The notes beneath the pieces were generated by a model, which was not told the origin of the DNA, made no database searches, and saw only the letters and a list, made by a program, of their open reading frames with translations. Below are positions 21,709-33,592 of a stretch of DNA of 64,000 nucleotides, one piece after another. The position numbers and the translations under genes are program-made. The stretch's first letter is position 1. Each line of letters begins with the position of its first letter. Source of the DNA: Physcia stellaris (Eukaryota > Ascomycota > Lecanoromycetes > Caliciales > Physciaceae); NCBI GenBank assembly GCA_018902385.1, contig JABSSW010000002.1, forward strand, positions 1,240,001 to 1,304,000, written 5' to 3'.

Positions 21709-24700
21709 TTAGACCGATGTCACGCTTTTTCTGTCCTGACGCTGATCCTGCTCTTCCTCACTGCTTCGTTTGATCCCCCACTGCTCTCGAATCGTGTCCA
21801 ACCACTCCTCGATCAGTACAATCTCCCCACCGATTCTCTTTCCATCTTCAATCACCCCTCCGATACGCACACGACCTTTCCCAGTGGCCTTGTACTCGTC
21901 CACCCACGACGGGACGAGAAGCCACTCGTGGTCCGCAGCGCACACATAGCGAGTCAAGCTACCAGTCTGAACCTTCCGAAGGCATTCATCACAAAACTGA
22001 ACATCATCGCAGACCTTGCCTACGGAAATATCGGAGTCAGTGTTATTGTTTTAAGTAAAGTTGATTTCAGATGAAAAGTTCTCGGGAGCTGCACTTTCTC
22101 CCAAGACACGAGCGACCACTTCGGAAACAGTATAGAAGTCGGAGACGGTATGTAAATGGGAAGTGAGAGCTCCAAGGTGTACGTACAGAACCATATACTG
22201 TTAGCAAACGTAAATTCATTATCGCATCTACCATCACAATGGAAGGGAAGATACTCTGGCGATGGCGAGGGCTGAGATGCTGTAGCGAGGACATCTGCAT
22301 CGGTTTGTTCGCCTTCCCCATTCACATCGAAAGGTCTTTCAGCGCGATCTGGCTCGTCTTTGATATATCGCTCGCTGGGCCCGTAAAGCGACAAGCGCTC
22401 AACGCATTGCAGTCGTCACCTGTGTACATATGAGCTTTCGCGATATGTTCATAGCCAATAATGTCATTTTTGAGGTCATCGTCGGAGAGTAAGCTCAACC
22501 CTGCTCTCAAATCGTTCATGAGTAGATTTTGCGCTTTCTCTCGATTTCGTGACAGAGTGTAGAAGCTTGCCAATGAAAATCTCAAGGGACGCTCCTCGTA
22601 ATAAGATTTGAATTCCGCTTCTGTTAGTTTCTCCATTCGTTGGACATGAAACTTGTACTCAATTGCATCGGAGGACTGATTAGAAGCCATACGAGCCCGC
22701 GAAAAGTGATAATTGAAGATACACTTTGCAGCAATGATCGCACTGTATTGGACATACAAGTCCTTGGATTTGAGCCCAATCTGGTAGCTCTCTCCCCACT
22801 GGGAAATGGCGGAGTCGAGGCGCTTCTCGGCGTCATCGGCGCCATAGCGAGCGAGAGCTATGCCATAGCCGAGATGCAGGTGAACAGCGTCAGAGTCTCT
22901 GTTCTTATCCTTGGCAAAGGTGAGCGCCGTCTGCAGCGCGAACAGTATATCGTTGAATACAGCGTGAGGGTTCGTCACTTGTAGCAATTGCTCAAGATCC
23001 TCCAGCCCACCAAGCCATCTAGTATAATCAAGAAGCATGGCGCTCAACTTCGTCAAGCTCTTGTGCTCCGCATCATATGCCTTATGCATGTCACCGAGAA
23101 TCTTGAGGGCTTGTGGGAGCTGCTCTGTGTCGTTGAATATCTTGAAGAGCTTGATGTAGCTTTCATAGTAATGCTCGTCAATTTGTATTGCTTCCTCTAA
23201 TCTAGCGATGGCTTTCGAAGTATTGGCTAGCTTAATCTCCCAGTCAGCAACCTCAACTAGGGACTCGAGAAACATGATTTTCTCGGTTGTTCCCAATTCA
23301 TCTTGAGCTCTAAGCTGAGCAAATATAGCATCCATTTCTTGAATTGCCAAGCCAGTCTCGCCTCTTACGGCATAAACATCGGCAAGAGACTTACACAGTC
23401 CCCAAGAGTGGTTCGGAAGCTCCTTAGCTTTCAAGAAGGCTTCCTTGGCGGCATCTGTCTGGTCAAACCAGAAGAATGTGTTACCGAGCCTCTCGTAGAA
23501 CAGCGAGTCCTTTACAATGGTAGCCGCTTTCACGGCCCATTCAGAACAGCGCTCAATACTTGTAGAAGCGGTTTCTATTTCTCTCCTTAAGACCTCACCA
23601 GTAGAGAACCTCTTACCCTCTTGACTAGGTTTTGGTCTGACACTGTAGTGGGCCATTGGGTCCCCGGCTTTTCTTTCGGTTTTTATCTCTTCTTGTCGCA
23701 ATACAAAGATACTTATCTATTTATATGGGAATTGTACGTCCATAGATCGATCACATAACCATTTGCGGGCGATCATTGCTGCAATCTCCCTCCACGGGTA
23801 TAGCATGTCTTCTGCGTCGGCTTGTTTCAGCCAACCCAGCGCTTTGCGGCTCAATCTTTTCCTGGCAACGGAGTCTTGTAACCAATCTCGAATGACAATA
23901 AGGCCATCGTGTAACCCAATCCCGTCGAAGAGGAATGACTCGTCTAGATGTTCTCCAAAAAGTCTGAAGACTGGAACAATGTCACAAGATTATCGACAAG
24001 CTCTGACTTCTCGGCTGGTTCAATGTGGTCAATGATATCCCTATTTCGAAGAGACTCAAGATGGGTTATCAAGTTCAGTATAGAGTATGATCTAAGGGCC
24101 GCAGTCTCTTTTGTGGGCTTATCAAGCAGAACTTCGAAGCATCTATTAGCGATAAGCAATTCCGAATCAATTCTGTTCGCGCCAATCCCCACGAAGGAAC
24201 CAGACTCAGTGCCAGAAGTCGCAAAGGCGAATTTGTCGAGGAAGATTGATTCGCTTAAATCCCAAATGAATCTGCGCACTTTGGACTGCCTGACGTTATT
24301 TATGTTGATAGTCATGGTTATTCTGGGGTCATTGTCGCCTTCGGGGTCGCTTTCGGTACGCTTTCTTCGTGGAGAATCGCGGAAGATCTTGTCAAGGTCC
24401 GGAGTACTTACTTGAATACTATTGGATTCGGTGCGAAGAATCTTGTAATACTTCCGCTTGATCTTGACTTTAAGACTTTGAAGTAAAACCCTTTTGGTCC
24501 GAATGAACAAAGCAGCTGTCAACTCCTCAGTTGTCATGGCATTGACGCCGTATACCACCCACGCCAGGAGTTCATTCAGTTGTTCAATCTCTTGAACCTT
24601 GAGTGAATGATTCATTTCGTCCAAAAGTCTCATGCTCGCCGCGGTACTATCCTCCAATATTTTCAAGCTGATGAGTTGCATGATTTGCTCTTCGGATGCG

Positions 24701-26001
24701 TCTGACTCGATCGCTTCACTGACTTCATCAATGATGTGTCTAACGCCGTTGAAGTTTCCATTCGCTTTGTCTGGAAGCGTTTCGCGCAGCTGGTCGACAA
24801 TTTTCAGGACATCGGGGGCGTTTCCCTGCAATATCTTTCGGTCGGTCAGACAATGCTCTATGAATAGTCTGATATCTGCCTCGTTGTGCTCTTGGACATT
24901 GATCAACGTCATTTGGTCAAGGCTTTTTGCGTCTCGGCAACAAGAGAATTTCTCGTCCGTTCCAGTCAGAATAATGCGGACGTTGATCGCATCGAGCTCT
25001 AGCGCTGCCTTGAGAAGCTGGGTGGCATCCTCGTCTGGAAGTTGATCTATTCCGTCAAAGAGAAGTATGAAAGTTGTGTTCCAATCCTCTGCTCTCTTCG
25101 TCCGGGCGAACAGCTCCTTTAAGATCTCATCGGGGCTTGTGTCTTTAAGTAGCGAGGAATCCCTGGACTTCAAGGTCGAAGATAAATTCCGTGAGAAGAC
25201 TCGGTTCGTGCTGGCGATCTGCGCAGCCATGGATTTCAATGAAGCTCTAACAGGGGTGTCTGAAGACGCAGGCACGGATATCAATGAAGCTCTAAGAGGA
25301 GTGTCTGAAGGTTTCTGCTTCTTTCTAGCGAAACGGTAGGAAGCAACTGAGACTTTCATTGAGCCTTCGCCAGCGGTAACGGAATCGCTAATAATGGTGC
25401 CCAAGACAGCAAAAGCAAGACATGACTTGCCCGATCCAGAATTCCCGCTGAGCAAAAGCTATGAGCGGGAGCGAGACTCAACATTACTCCATTGCCTGTA
25501 GACGTCCATCTTTCTGAGCCAAGAGCCTGTATCTGGAATAATCAGTCTCTGTATCTGTTCAACTTCATCTCCTGATTGTCGAATGACATCGGCATCGACG
25601 GAGAGCTTCCTGCAGATAGATTCAAATTCATCCCGCTGTTTCTGTTCCGCATTGCGCTCGTTGGTATCTTTGACTAGTACATCCTTGACGGTCTTGACAT
25701 CATCCTGAATCTCTTGTGTCTTCTCGAGCTGCCTCTGACTGCGTTCTGCGGAGGTGTTCAGCTCGTCGAACAATCTCCTGAATGAATTGGAAGTTTCATG
25801 CTCTGCCTTTAAAACATGCTCAAGAGTAACAGCATCTGTTATTTGACTTTGATGGTCGATCAGGGTCTTGATTTCCGCCAGTTTGGATTTGATGCCAGAG
25901 TCGTTGTTGAATAAGGCGACCTTGGTCAATGTTCCGAAAGTATGCAATCGGCTACCACCAAAGAAATCGATGGAGATCACCTTTCGACTCACCTCTCGCA
26001 C
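21709..26001 (-). pseudogene. STAND NTPase-TPR-zinc protein gene, 5'-truncated and disrupted
   Basis: The remains of one large gene are recognisable in order. A Goodbye-like end (FFGGSRLHTFGTLTKVALF) and coiled helices span 26001-25462. A P-loop NTPase (LLSGNSGSGKSCLAF, Walker B TFILLFDGIDQL) spans 25455-23950. A TPR superhelix spans 23701-22410. The C-terminal zinc segment (CDGRCDNEFTF...IWFC / KVCDDVQFCDECL / DHEWLLVPSWVDEY) is split by a 167-bp intron at 22186-22020. Defects seen: a TAG at 25461-25459 just before the P-loop, frame changes near 23950-23990 and near 22410, and no start codon. Coding character stops at about 26000, where microsatellite begins. Intact relatives are cytosolic STAND signal proteins. 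The 23700-23760 join may hide another intron. Confidence 0.75.
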
Positions 26002-26039
26002 AAAAGTTCGATCTTGACATACGGACCTTTCTGTCGGGG

Positions 26040-26250
26040 ATACTTTATATTAATCTACCTTTCTATCTTTCTTTCTACCTTTCTATTCTTCTATCTTCTT
26101 ACTCACCTACTAATCCATCTACCTTTCTACCCACCCATCTATCTTTCTATCCACCCACCTATCTACCTACCCACCTACTCACCTACCCACCTACCCACCT
26201 ACCCACCTACCCACCTACCCACCTACCCACCTACCCACCTACTTGGCTGG
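26040..26250. repeat. CCCACCTA-type microsatellite
   Basis: CTACCTTT/CTATCTTT units grade into clean tandem CACCTACC repeats around 26150-26244. The tract abuts the truncated 5' end of the STAND gene. Confidence 0.9.
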
Positions 26251-26837
26251 CGCTATCGGAACCGACCTGCAGGCCAAATGGACCAGAATCGGAAATCTCG
26301 CATCATAGTATGACTTCGGTACCGATTTCGCGGTCATATGTTCCGACGAGAGCTCAAGAACAGAAAAGGCATTTGATGTTTTCGAGTCGAAAGTCGTTGA
26401 AATAGATTGCTAAGTAGAGTCAGGCAGATAGAGAGATGAAAATATGAACAGATAGAGACGTTAAAGACAGAAAAATAAAATGATAAAGAAGTAAAGAGAT
26501 AAAAAGATAAATAAATAGATGAAATATTCAATTGACTGAACATCATTAACAAGAAAATTATTTTTCTATGACAAAATCGAACTTTGACGAAAAATGAAAA
26601 CGATAAAAGTCGAAAAAACTTCAAAAACGTCTTCGAAAATTCTTTCGAACTGAGATATTCATTTGTCGAATGTGAAACGTTCATTTATCAGAATGAAAAA
26701 TCCGAACTGCTAATCTTAATTAAGTGAAAACAGTAATTCTAAAAACTCAAATAAGTACAAAAGATCGAAAATGCAAATATCATGTGAACGTTAAGTTCTG
26801 ATTCACGTTATATTCAATGTGAAAACTCGCTGATAAA
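26251..26837. other. A/T-rich transition into the retroelement
   Basis: A GATA/AAATA-like degenerate tract lies at 26420-26530, then AT-rich sequence depleted of CC and GG. No gene. It may be mutated flank or an older repeat. Confidence 0.4.
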
Positions 26838-26968
26838 TCGTTCAGATTAAACATGAATGTTAATGCAAAAATGACGAAATGAAAAAAACTTGAAAAGACT
26901 GATCTTCTAGTTAAATAAGAAATCAATGTTTCATTTATTTCATTTCTCATTTTTTCGTTTTTTCTTTT
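26838..26968 (+). repeat. Repeat A1 of the DIRS-like element
   Basis: About 130 bp, matching the start of A2 (from 31334) and of the solo copy at 14860. It marks the left end of the element. Confidence 0.7.
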
Positions 26969-29900
26969 GCAAATATCTGCAAAAGTCAATTGTAGAAATT
27001 TTTACATCAATTCTTGATGTAACATATTTCAATTTTTCGATTTTCGCACACTTTTTGATGTAATATCTCGTTCGACTTAATTAAGATTCGATTTCATTGT
27101 TTTTTCGTCGTCGCAATATGAACATCAAATTCAGTTTCGTTTCAGACAAAGACAATGTCGTTATCGTCAAAAAGAACAATGACAACGATGCATTCAAATT
27201 CAAACAAATTGTTCGCAAACGAGTCACACTCGAGATAAAAAATCGTATTCGAGTTGACAAAAATACACGTTTTCGTTTCATTTCGAAACGTTCGCTTTTT
27301 CAAAAATTCGTCAATTTTCGTCGCAAGATTTTTTTTTCGTCTGAACATTTCGAAAATCAGATCGAGAATTTTGACGATTTCGACGTTCACGACGATTTCG
27401 AATTTATCGACGTAAACGACAACGACGCATTCGATCAATTTCAGATTCGACGATCACGTTCGAAAACGACAAGAATTCAAAATTTGAAAAAATATCATGT
27501 TGATTTTCGTCGTCAATTGAAAATAAAAAAAATGAAAAAACAATTGAGCATCAATTTCGCTACTCAACGTATGTTGTTTTTTTTTTCACATTTTTTCATC
27601 TTTTTGCTCGTCGTGTTTTTTGCGCTCGATTTTCAGAATTTTTATTTTCAAAACGTGTTTTTTACGCACGATTTGATCAATTCATATCTTGATTCATCGA
27701 ATTTCTGAATTTTCATTTTTGCGTTCACGACGAAAATTCGCACGAGTTTTCTGCTGAACAACAATTTCGAATATTCGAAAATTGAAAGAAAATATTTCAA
27801 CGTGTCGTTGCGTTTGCTCAAAAACGTGTACAACGACACGTTGAAATTCAGAAATTTTTCGAAATTTTTCTTTTTTTGGTCAGCGTTCAATGCTTTTGTC
27901 GATTTTCGTGCAGAAATTTTCAAAAATTTCTCATTTCTGTTGACGTCATTGAAAATGTATTGCAACATCGTGTTCGATTTCGCTCACTCGAGCATGCGAT
28001 ACGAATTGATTTACGTCATGAATCAATATCGTGTTCGCATTCTAAAAGCATATTTTTACAAAACGTGATCATCGATTCTGATTTGACATGAAAAAAATTT
28101 AGCTCGAATCATACGCACTGATCAAAATATCGCAATCAATTGAATCATCAAACACGATATTATCGAATGAATGTTTAAAAATATCGTCATTATCGAATTC
28201 AATCAGAAATCGACGAATTCGCAATCGTTTTTCATTTCACGCACGATCAAAAAAAAGTTCGATCGTTTGACAATCAATAACGAAATTTGTCACGCGTTCA
28301 ATAATAACAATCGTTACGAATTTGAATTTTGCAAATGAAAACATGTTTGCATCAAATGTCAACAATCAAATCATGACAAATTCGAATGTTTCGATATCAA
28401 AATCGTCAAATGACTGATCGATGCGTTTTTTTCTGACTCTTTTTTTCTTTTTTTTTTTTTTTATTTTTCAAAAATGATCATGTCGACGTCAATCGAATGA
28501 TCGTCGAAAAAATTTCTATATGACGTCGTTTTCGATAATTTTTTCGATTTCGAAATCAAAATGTCATTGAAAGTCAGAACATGAAAATTTTATTTGTTAA
28601 AACATTTCGATCAACATTTTGTTTCGAAATTGTTTGACATCATTAAACGAGACGCGAACGTCGAATATATCGAAAATAAAAAATTTCTCGTTTTTATCAA
28701 TCATCGTTCGATCAACGAAATCTCAAATATATTCATTGTCGATTTCAACAAGCAACGAATTGCTCAACGAATGTCAAAAATGTCTTTTTTTTTTTTTCAC
28801 ATTACATTTGTTCATTTCTAGATCTGATATTCAAACACGACGACGAATGAAAACGTATTCACGATTTTTCGTATTCGAAAAGCGACTCAATCAATGAAAA
28901 CATCATTAAAAATGCAAAAATTCTGAAATACGTAACGTTCGATGAAGTCATTGCGATATTCATATTTCAAAAACGTGATGCTGTTATGTTCAAAGAAGAT
29001 TTCGTCAATGCATTCAGACACGTTTCGATGATTTTCTTGAATCGTTGATTATTCGACTTCGAATGAATGAAAATGTATTATATGAAGTTGTTTTTATCGT
29101 TCGATTTACGTATTGCTTTTTTTCTATTCGATTTATTTGCTAAAACGTTGCATTGAATTCTGATCGAGATTTGCGAGTTTCGCATAGTTTTTCATTATCT
29201 GAACGACTTTCTGATCATCATGAAATTCTTCACGAATTCGAAATCATTCAAAAAGATGTGACAACATGTTTGTCAAAATCTCGATCTCGAAACAAACGAA
29301 AAAAAAAAGAAATTTGACACAAAATTCGAATTTCTTGACATCGAACTCGACAGCGAAACTATGAAAATCAGATTTTTTTCAGCAAAGTTGACGAAAACAG
29401 TGAAATTTGTCAACGAAACTTTTATCAAAAAGTTTTTCACGTATCGCGAAATCGATTTTTTCGTGAATTTTCTGTTTTTTTGCACGAGAGTCGTCGTTTC
29501 GAGACGTTTTTTTTTCATTTCACTTTACATCGCTCGAAATCGAATTCGAAACGTCAACAGATTTTGCAAAATCATCGAAGCAATGCGTCTGAATCTGCAA
29601 TGATGACAAACGTTTTTATTTCAATGAAACGACGTTAAGATTTTGCGAGCGATTTCGTTTCGATTCTCGAGTCACATTTGAACAAATGCTTCAGACAATT
29701 GAAACATAGAAAATTTCTGATTTCGAAATCGCCAGAACAAACTTCTCGAAAAATTCAATTTACGATATTCAATTCGCTATCGTAATCGCACGTTCGATAT
29801 TCAAATCAAAGAAATGCGAATCGTGTTGAAAGTTTTGCGTCAATGATTATTTCATTTCGAAAACAACAAAATTATCATTCATTGCGATAATTAGATCGTT

Positions 29901-31169
29901 TGTTTTGAATTCATCAAAGACACGATACACGATTCAGCAATGACGTCGTTTCGAAACGTCGTCATGCTGTTTGTTTTTCACGATATCATCGTCGAAATGA
30001 AGTGATTAAACTCGAAATTCAATCATTTGACTGATTTACTTTCACGTGATGAACACGATAAAATCGCTGACGAATATTCACAATTGCAAACTCGTCATGA
30101 TCAATTCTCGAACTAAATTCTGCATTCAGCGACGATGTTTCAGAATATTGATACGCTCAGATTTCGTTAAACAGAATGACAACACGTTTTCTGTGATGAA
30201 ATTTGATTTCGAACATTCGCAAAACATACAATTTCGCAATCAAATCATACGTGAAATTTTGCGCATTTGATGACATTCAAGCATTTTTTTTTTCATTTTC
30301 GTTATCGACGATTGAATGAACTCGTTGAGCATACGACGATTCAAATCGAAAACTATCAAGATTTACATCTCGACATTACGTTCTGCTTGCGTGAATCGAG
30401 AATATTTCGATTTCAACGTTTTCAACGAGTTTTTGTTGCAACACGAAATCGATAAAATCAAACGTATGTATGAAAAAAACGAAAAACGTGAAAAAAAAAT
30501 TATTATTCGTGATATTCTGCTAGATATTTTGCAATCTTTCGATATTCGCATCAGACGAAATGCAACGTTGCACGTCGCATTTTGTTTGATCTTTGCAGAT
30601 TTTTTGCGTATTAATGAGTTTATTTGATCAAATGTTGATCGTATTTTCGAATTCAACAAATGAAACGTTATTCGTTTTTCGATGATTTTTTTCGACGATT
30701 ATTTCATTTTGACGTTTTCTGTTTCGAAAATCGATTCATTTCGCAAAAGAATTTCGATATTCATTGCGATCATTGACGATGTCGTCTGTACGTTGATTTC
30801 ATTACGCAATTTTTTCGAACGTTTTTCTGTTTCAGCGTTTTTTTCTCTATTTCAGATCGATCAATCAAAATTTTTCAATGCAAATTACGTCATCATCGTA
30901 TTACAAAACGCGATTACGAATCTGAAACTCGAAAATCATTATTCAAATCATTTTTTTCGTCGAAACGTTGCAACTGAAATTCGCAATGCGAACGTTTTTG
31001 ACGATCTGATCAAACTTTTAAAAAAATGAAAATTCGAAACGTTTTTGTTGTATATCGAAAACAATAAAAAATACATTTTTCATGCATCGCGACATCATCA
31101 AAGCGATTGAGTTGTTTTTTTTTTCGTTTTTCTGACGACGACGTCGTTTCTCGACGTGTCTTGAGATTG

Positions 31170-31333
31170 TGAAAAAATAACTAAATTTTGAAAATTGCTT
31201 TGCTGAATCACTTTGTTCAGCGAATTCGATTTTACAAAATCATTTTGCTTTGCAGAATTATTGTTTACAAATCGATCATGTTCAAAACATCAAGAATTTT
31301 GTACATAGCAATGAAAAAAGTACGCAACATTAA
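31170..31333 (+). repeat. Repeat B1 of the DIRS-like element
   Basis: About 165 bp, directly repeated as B2 at about 31560-31724. It ends in a mutated form of the GCATTAG terminus and is immediately followed by A2. Confidence 0.75.
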
Positions 31334-31724
31334 CTCGTTCAAACTAAACATGAATGTTAATGCAAAAATGACGAAATGAAAAAAACTTGAAAAAATTGAT
31401 TTTCTAATTAAATAAAAAATCAATGTTTCATTTATTTCATTTTTCATTTTTCGTTTTTTTTTTTGTTTCGTTCATTCACTTTTTGTTTTTGATTTTTTTC
31501 GACGTTTTCATTTTTTTTGAAAATTTTTGTTTTTTCGTTTCGTAATTCAGTCGCAAAAACAAAAAAAATAATTAAATTTTAAAAGTTGTTTTGTTGAATC
31601 ACTTTGTTCAACGAAATCGATTTTGCAAAATCATTTTGCTTTGCAAAATTATTGCTTACAAATCGATCATGCTCAAAACATCAAGAATTTTGTACATAGC
31701 AATGAAGGAAGTACGCAGCATTAG
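31334..31724 (+). repeat. Repeats A2-B2, right end of the DIRS-like element
   Basis: 391 bp, colinear with the unmutated solo repeat at 14860-15250. Differences are almost all C-to-T or G-to-A. It ends GTACGCAGCATTAG only 80 bp from the stop codon of the HET gene. Confidence 0.85.
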
Positions 31725-31804
31725 CACAAAAGATTTCGAGCTTCGTACAAGATTTCTCTTCAGACTATCTATCACACATGCTCGTAACAGACTCATGATA
31801 ATTC

Positions 31805-33592
31805 TTAAAGTAAAGTGAAAAAACTAATTTCATACACTCCGTTCTCTAAGTCACTTATTGCCTCGCCATTAGCTAGTGTGTCGATGTAGCTGTATCCGAC
31901 AACTTTGTGATAATCTTCATGTTTTCGAATCACCATCGGATGTCTGCTTCCCAGGAATATGCAGATTTCATCACCTTGTTGTATACTCGATACCCCTACT
32001 CCCACGTGTGGGACGGTAGCATATTTCACTAACGACTGCTTGATCTCAGTCTCAATGAGAAATAGCGCAGCGTCGGAACAATGAGCTGATATCTGGAAAA
32101 TGGCTGTATTGAAAATTGCGCGTTCCACACTGAATTCACCCAAAGAAGCTGGATTCTTGCTAGCTGCGTCGATAAATTTGAAAAACATTCTTAAGTGATT
32201 TTCCTGGGCTTGGCCACAATAGACCGTTCTTAGCAGCTCAAGATCTAAACCTGAGATATTGTCGAATGTGCTTCGCAGAGTCGTTCTCAATCGATTCACT
32301 ACTCGTAAAACGCTTTCTATCTCCTTCTGATACCGATTGGCATTATCGCCACGTGCAACGGCTGGCACCCTAATCGGGCAACACTTTATCTTACCAACAC
32401 GGAAGCCTACGGTGTTTATGGCATTTTTGTCAGGATAAAATTTTACAGCAACATGTCTGTCGCTGGCAGCTTTGTTCGCTTTCACTCTCATTCCCATGCT
32501 GTGAATTTGCTCTCCATCCTTTCCCCAATCAGGAACCCAAGACGGGAGTTTGCTCTTGTCAGTAGAGTCTTCCTTTTTGAGAATGCAGAAACGCAAGATT
32601 TCGAGACTAGAAGTTGAGTCAATGATGGCCGTCGCAGCACCGATATATACATCTCGGATACTTCGGCGGTAGTCAATTTTTAGTCCAGGGTGAGCACTTT
32701 GGCACATATCCGACAGCCCAAGAAGTCCGAAGACCTTGTCTCTAGGATTCGAAGCAGACTTCCACCAGTTGTCTGCAAGCAAAGTCAGAAAAGGCGTGCC
32801 TTGGACTATTTGTGTCACAGTTTCGTTTTTTTGAAGATCCTGTTGTAGCCATTTAATCCAAAGATGGTCGACACCAGTGCATGATAATCTTATGAATGTG
32901 TCCTTCATGGCTTCAGATTCCCACATATCTTCGCTAAAGACCTTCCCTAGCTTTTGTAACGTTTGATATGTCACTTTTGTGTCCCCGACAAGGATGTAAC
33001 CATCTTGAGCAACGGCTATTTCTTGCGTGATCCAAAGTCGTTTCCAGTAGTCTCGACTGTCTTCTCGAAGACAGCATACCAGATGTGCCAAGCTGTTGCG
33101 AATAAAGTCAACTTCCGAGGACCAGAGGTGGTACAGCCACTCTCTTGAAAATTTGTTGTCATGAGCGGCCGCTAGAAAAACTATTGCCGCCTCTGAATGC
33201 TCGTCGCTCTCGCCCAGCCAGCTGACGACATGATCTGCGAAATGATATATTTCCTTCATAATCCGTACTTGATCGCTTCGCTCATCTATATTATCCTGAT
33301 CAATGCAGATAGCGTCAATCCAGAATACGCGATCACACTGTGGATCTCTAAGATATCGAAGGGCTACGCCGAGATTATGCGTTACCTCGAAAGCATGTCC
33401 ATCTAAGGTGACAGGAACGCGGTTGTTGAGATCGCCCCAAACATAGGATAGGGCAGCATAAGAATGGGAGTCGTTCAAGGAAACATGTTTTAGGTAGCAC
33501 TTTATCGGTTCAGGCGCAACGCCGGCTTTGATGATGACGAGACGAATCTCTTTGTCTGTCGAGTCTAGCGAGCGATACGTCATCTTTGACAT
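31805..33592 (-). CDS. Heterokaryon incompatibility (HET) domain protein, 595 aa
   Basis: An intact single-exon frame from the ATG at 33592 to 31805. The HET domain (PF06985 as I know it) is clear at about residues 45-190: AALSYVWGD, FWIDAICIDQDN, ERSDQVRIMKEIYHFADHV and WLGE. The remaining 400 residues match the usual uncharacterised C-terminal part of fungal HET proteins, including NPRDKVFGLLGLSD and a PDWG stretch. HET proteins act in the cytosol and drive cell death after non-self recognition in vegetative fusion. It is intact although its stop codon lies 80 bp from the mutated retroelement and its neighbours are broken. No promoter element was identified. Confidence 0.9.
   Translation of the reverse strand: MSKMTYRSLDSTDKEIRLVIIKAGVAPEPIKCYLKHVSLNDSHSYAALSYVWGDLNNRVPVTLDGHAFEVTHNLGVALRYLRDPQCDRVFWIDAICIDQDNIDERSDQVRIMKEIYHFADHVVSWLGESDEHSEAAIVFLAAAHDNKFSREWLYHLWSSEVDFIRNSLAHLVCCLREDSRDYWKRLWITQEIAVAQDGYILVGDTKVTYQTLQKLGKVFSEDMWESEAMKDTFIRLSCTGVDHLWIKWLQQDLQKNETVTQIVQGTPFLTLLADNWWKSASNPRDKVFGLLGLSDMCQSAHPGLKIDYRRSIRDVYIGAATAIIDSTSSLEILRFCILKKEDSTDKSKLPSWVPDWGKDGEQIHSMGMRVKANKAASDRHVAVKFYPDKNAINTVGFRVGKIKCCPIRVPAVARGDNANRYQKEIESVLRVVNRLRTTLRSTFDNISGLDLELLRTVYCGQAQENHLRMFFKFIDAASKNPASLGEFSVERAIFNTAIFQISAHCSDAALFLIETEIKQSLVKYATVPHVGVGVSSIQQGDEICIFLGSRHPMVIRKHEDYHKVVGYSYIDTLANGEAISDLENGVYEISFFTLL

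Larger units (their letters stand above)
26838..31724 (+). mobile_element. DIRS-order tyrosine-recombinase retroelement (PAT/Ngaro-like), fossil
   Basis: Parts in order: left repeat A1 (from 26838); a gag-like region (about 27.1-28.4 kb) closing with a Cys/His-rich knuckle; a reverse transcriptase/RNase H region of DIRS type (about 28.5-29.9 kb); a tyrosine recombinase region (about 30.0-31.0 kb) recognisable by its conserved Arg-His-x-x-Arg neighbourhood; then repeats B1, A2, B2. The order A1-body-B1-A2-B2 is the split direct repeat plan of PAT/Ngaro-type DIRS elements. All frames are broken many times over (dozens of breaks), so it is certainly inactive. The whole element is AT-rich and nearly lacks CC and GG, which points to transition mutation after insertion. 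The decay is mutational, so divergence cannot be used as a clock. Confidence 0.8.

Noticed and set aside
27097-29603. Several 60-200 codon frames on both strands
   Set aside because: They lie inside the mutated retroelement and are fragments or shadows of it, not host genes.
30046-31029. Crypton-type DNA transposon
   Set aside because: The recombinase-like region alone would fit a Crypton. A reverse-transcriptase-like region in the same element and split direct repeats point to the DIRS order instead.
26838-31724. LTR retrotransposon of Ty1/Ty3 type
   Set aside because: No simple pair of direct LTRs with TG...CA ends; the repeats are arranged A1...B1A2B2 and a tyrosine recombinase region takes the place of an integrase.
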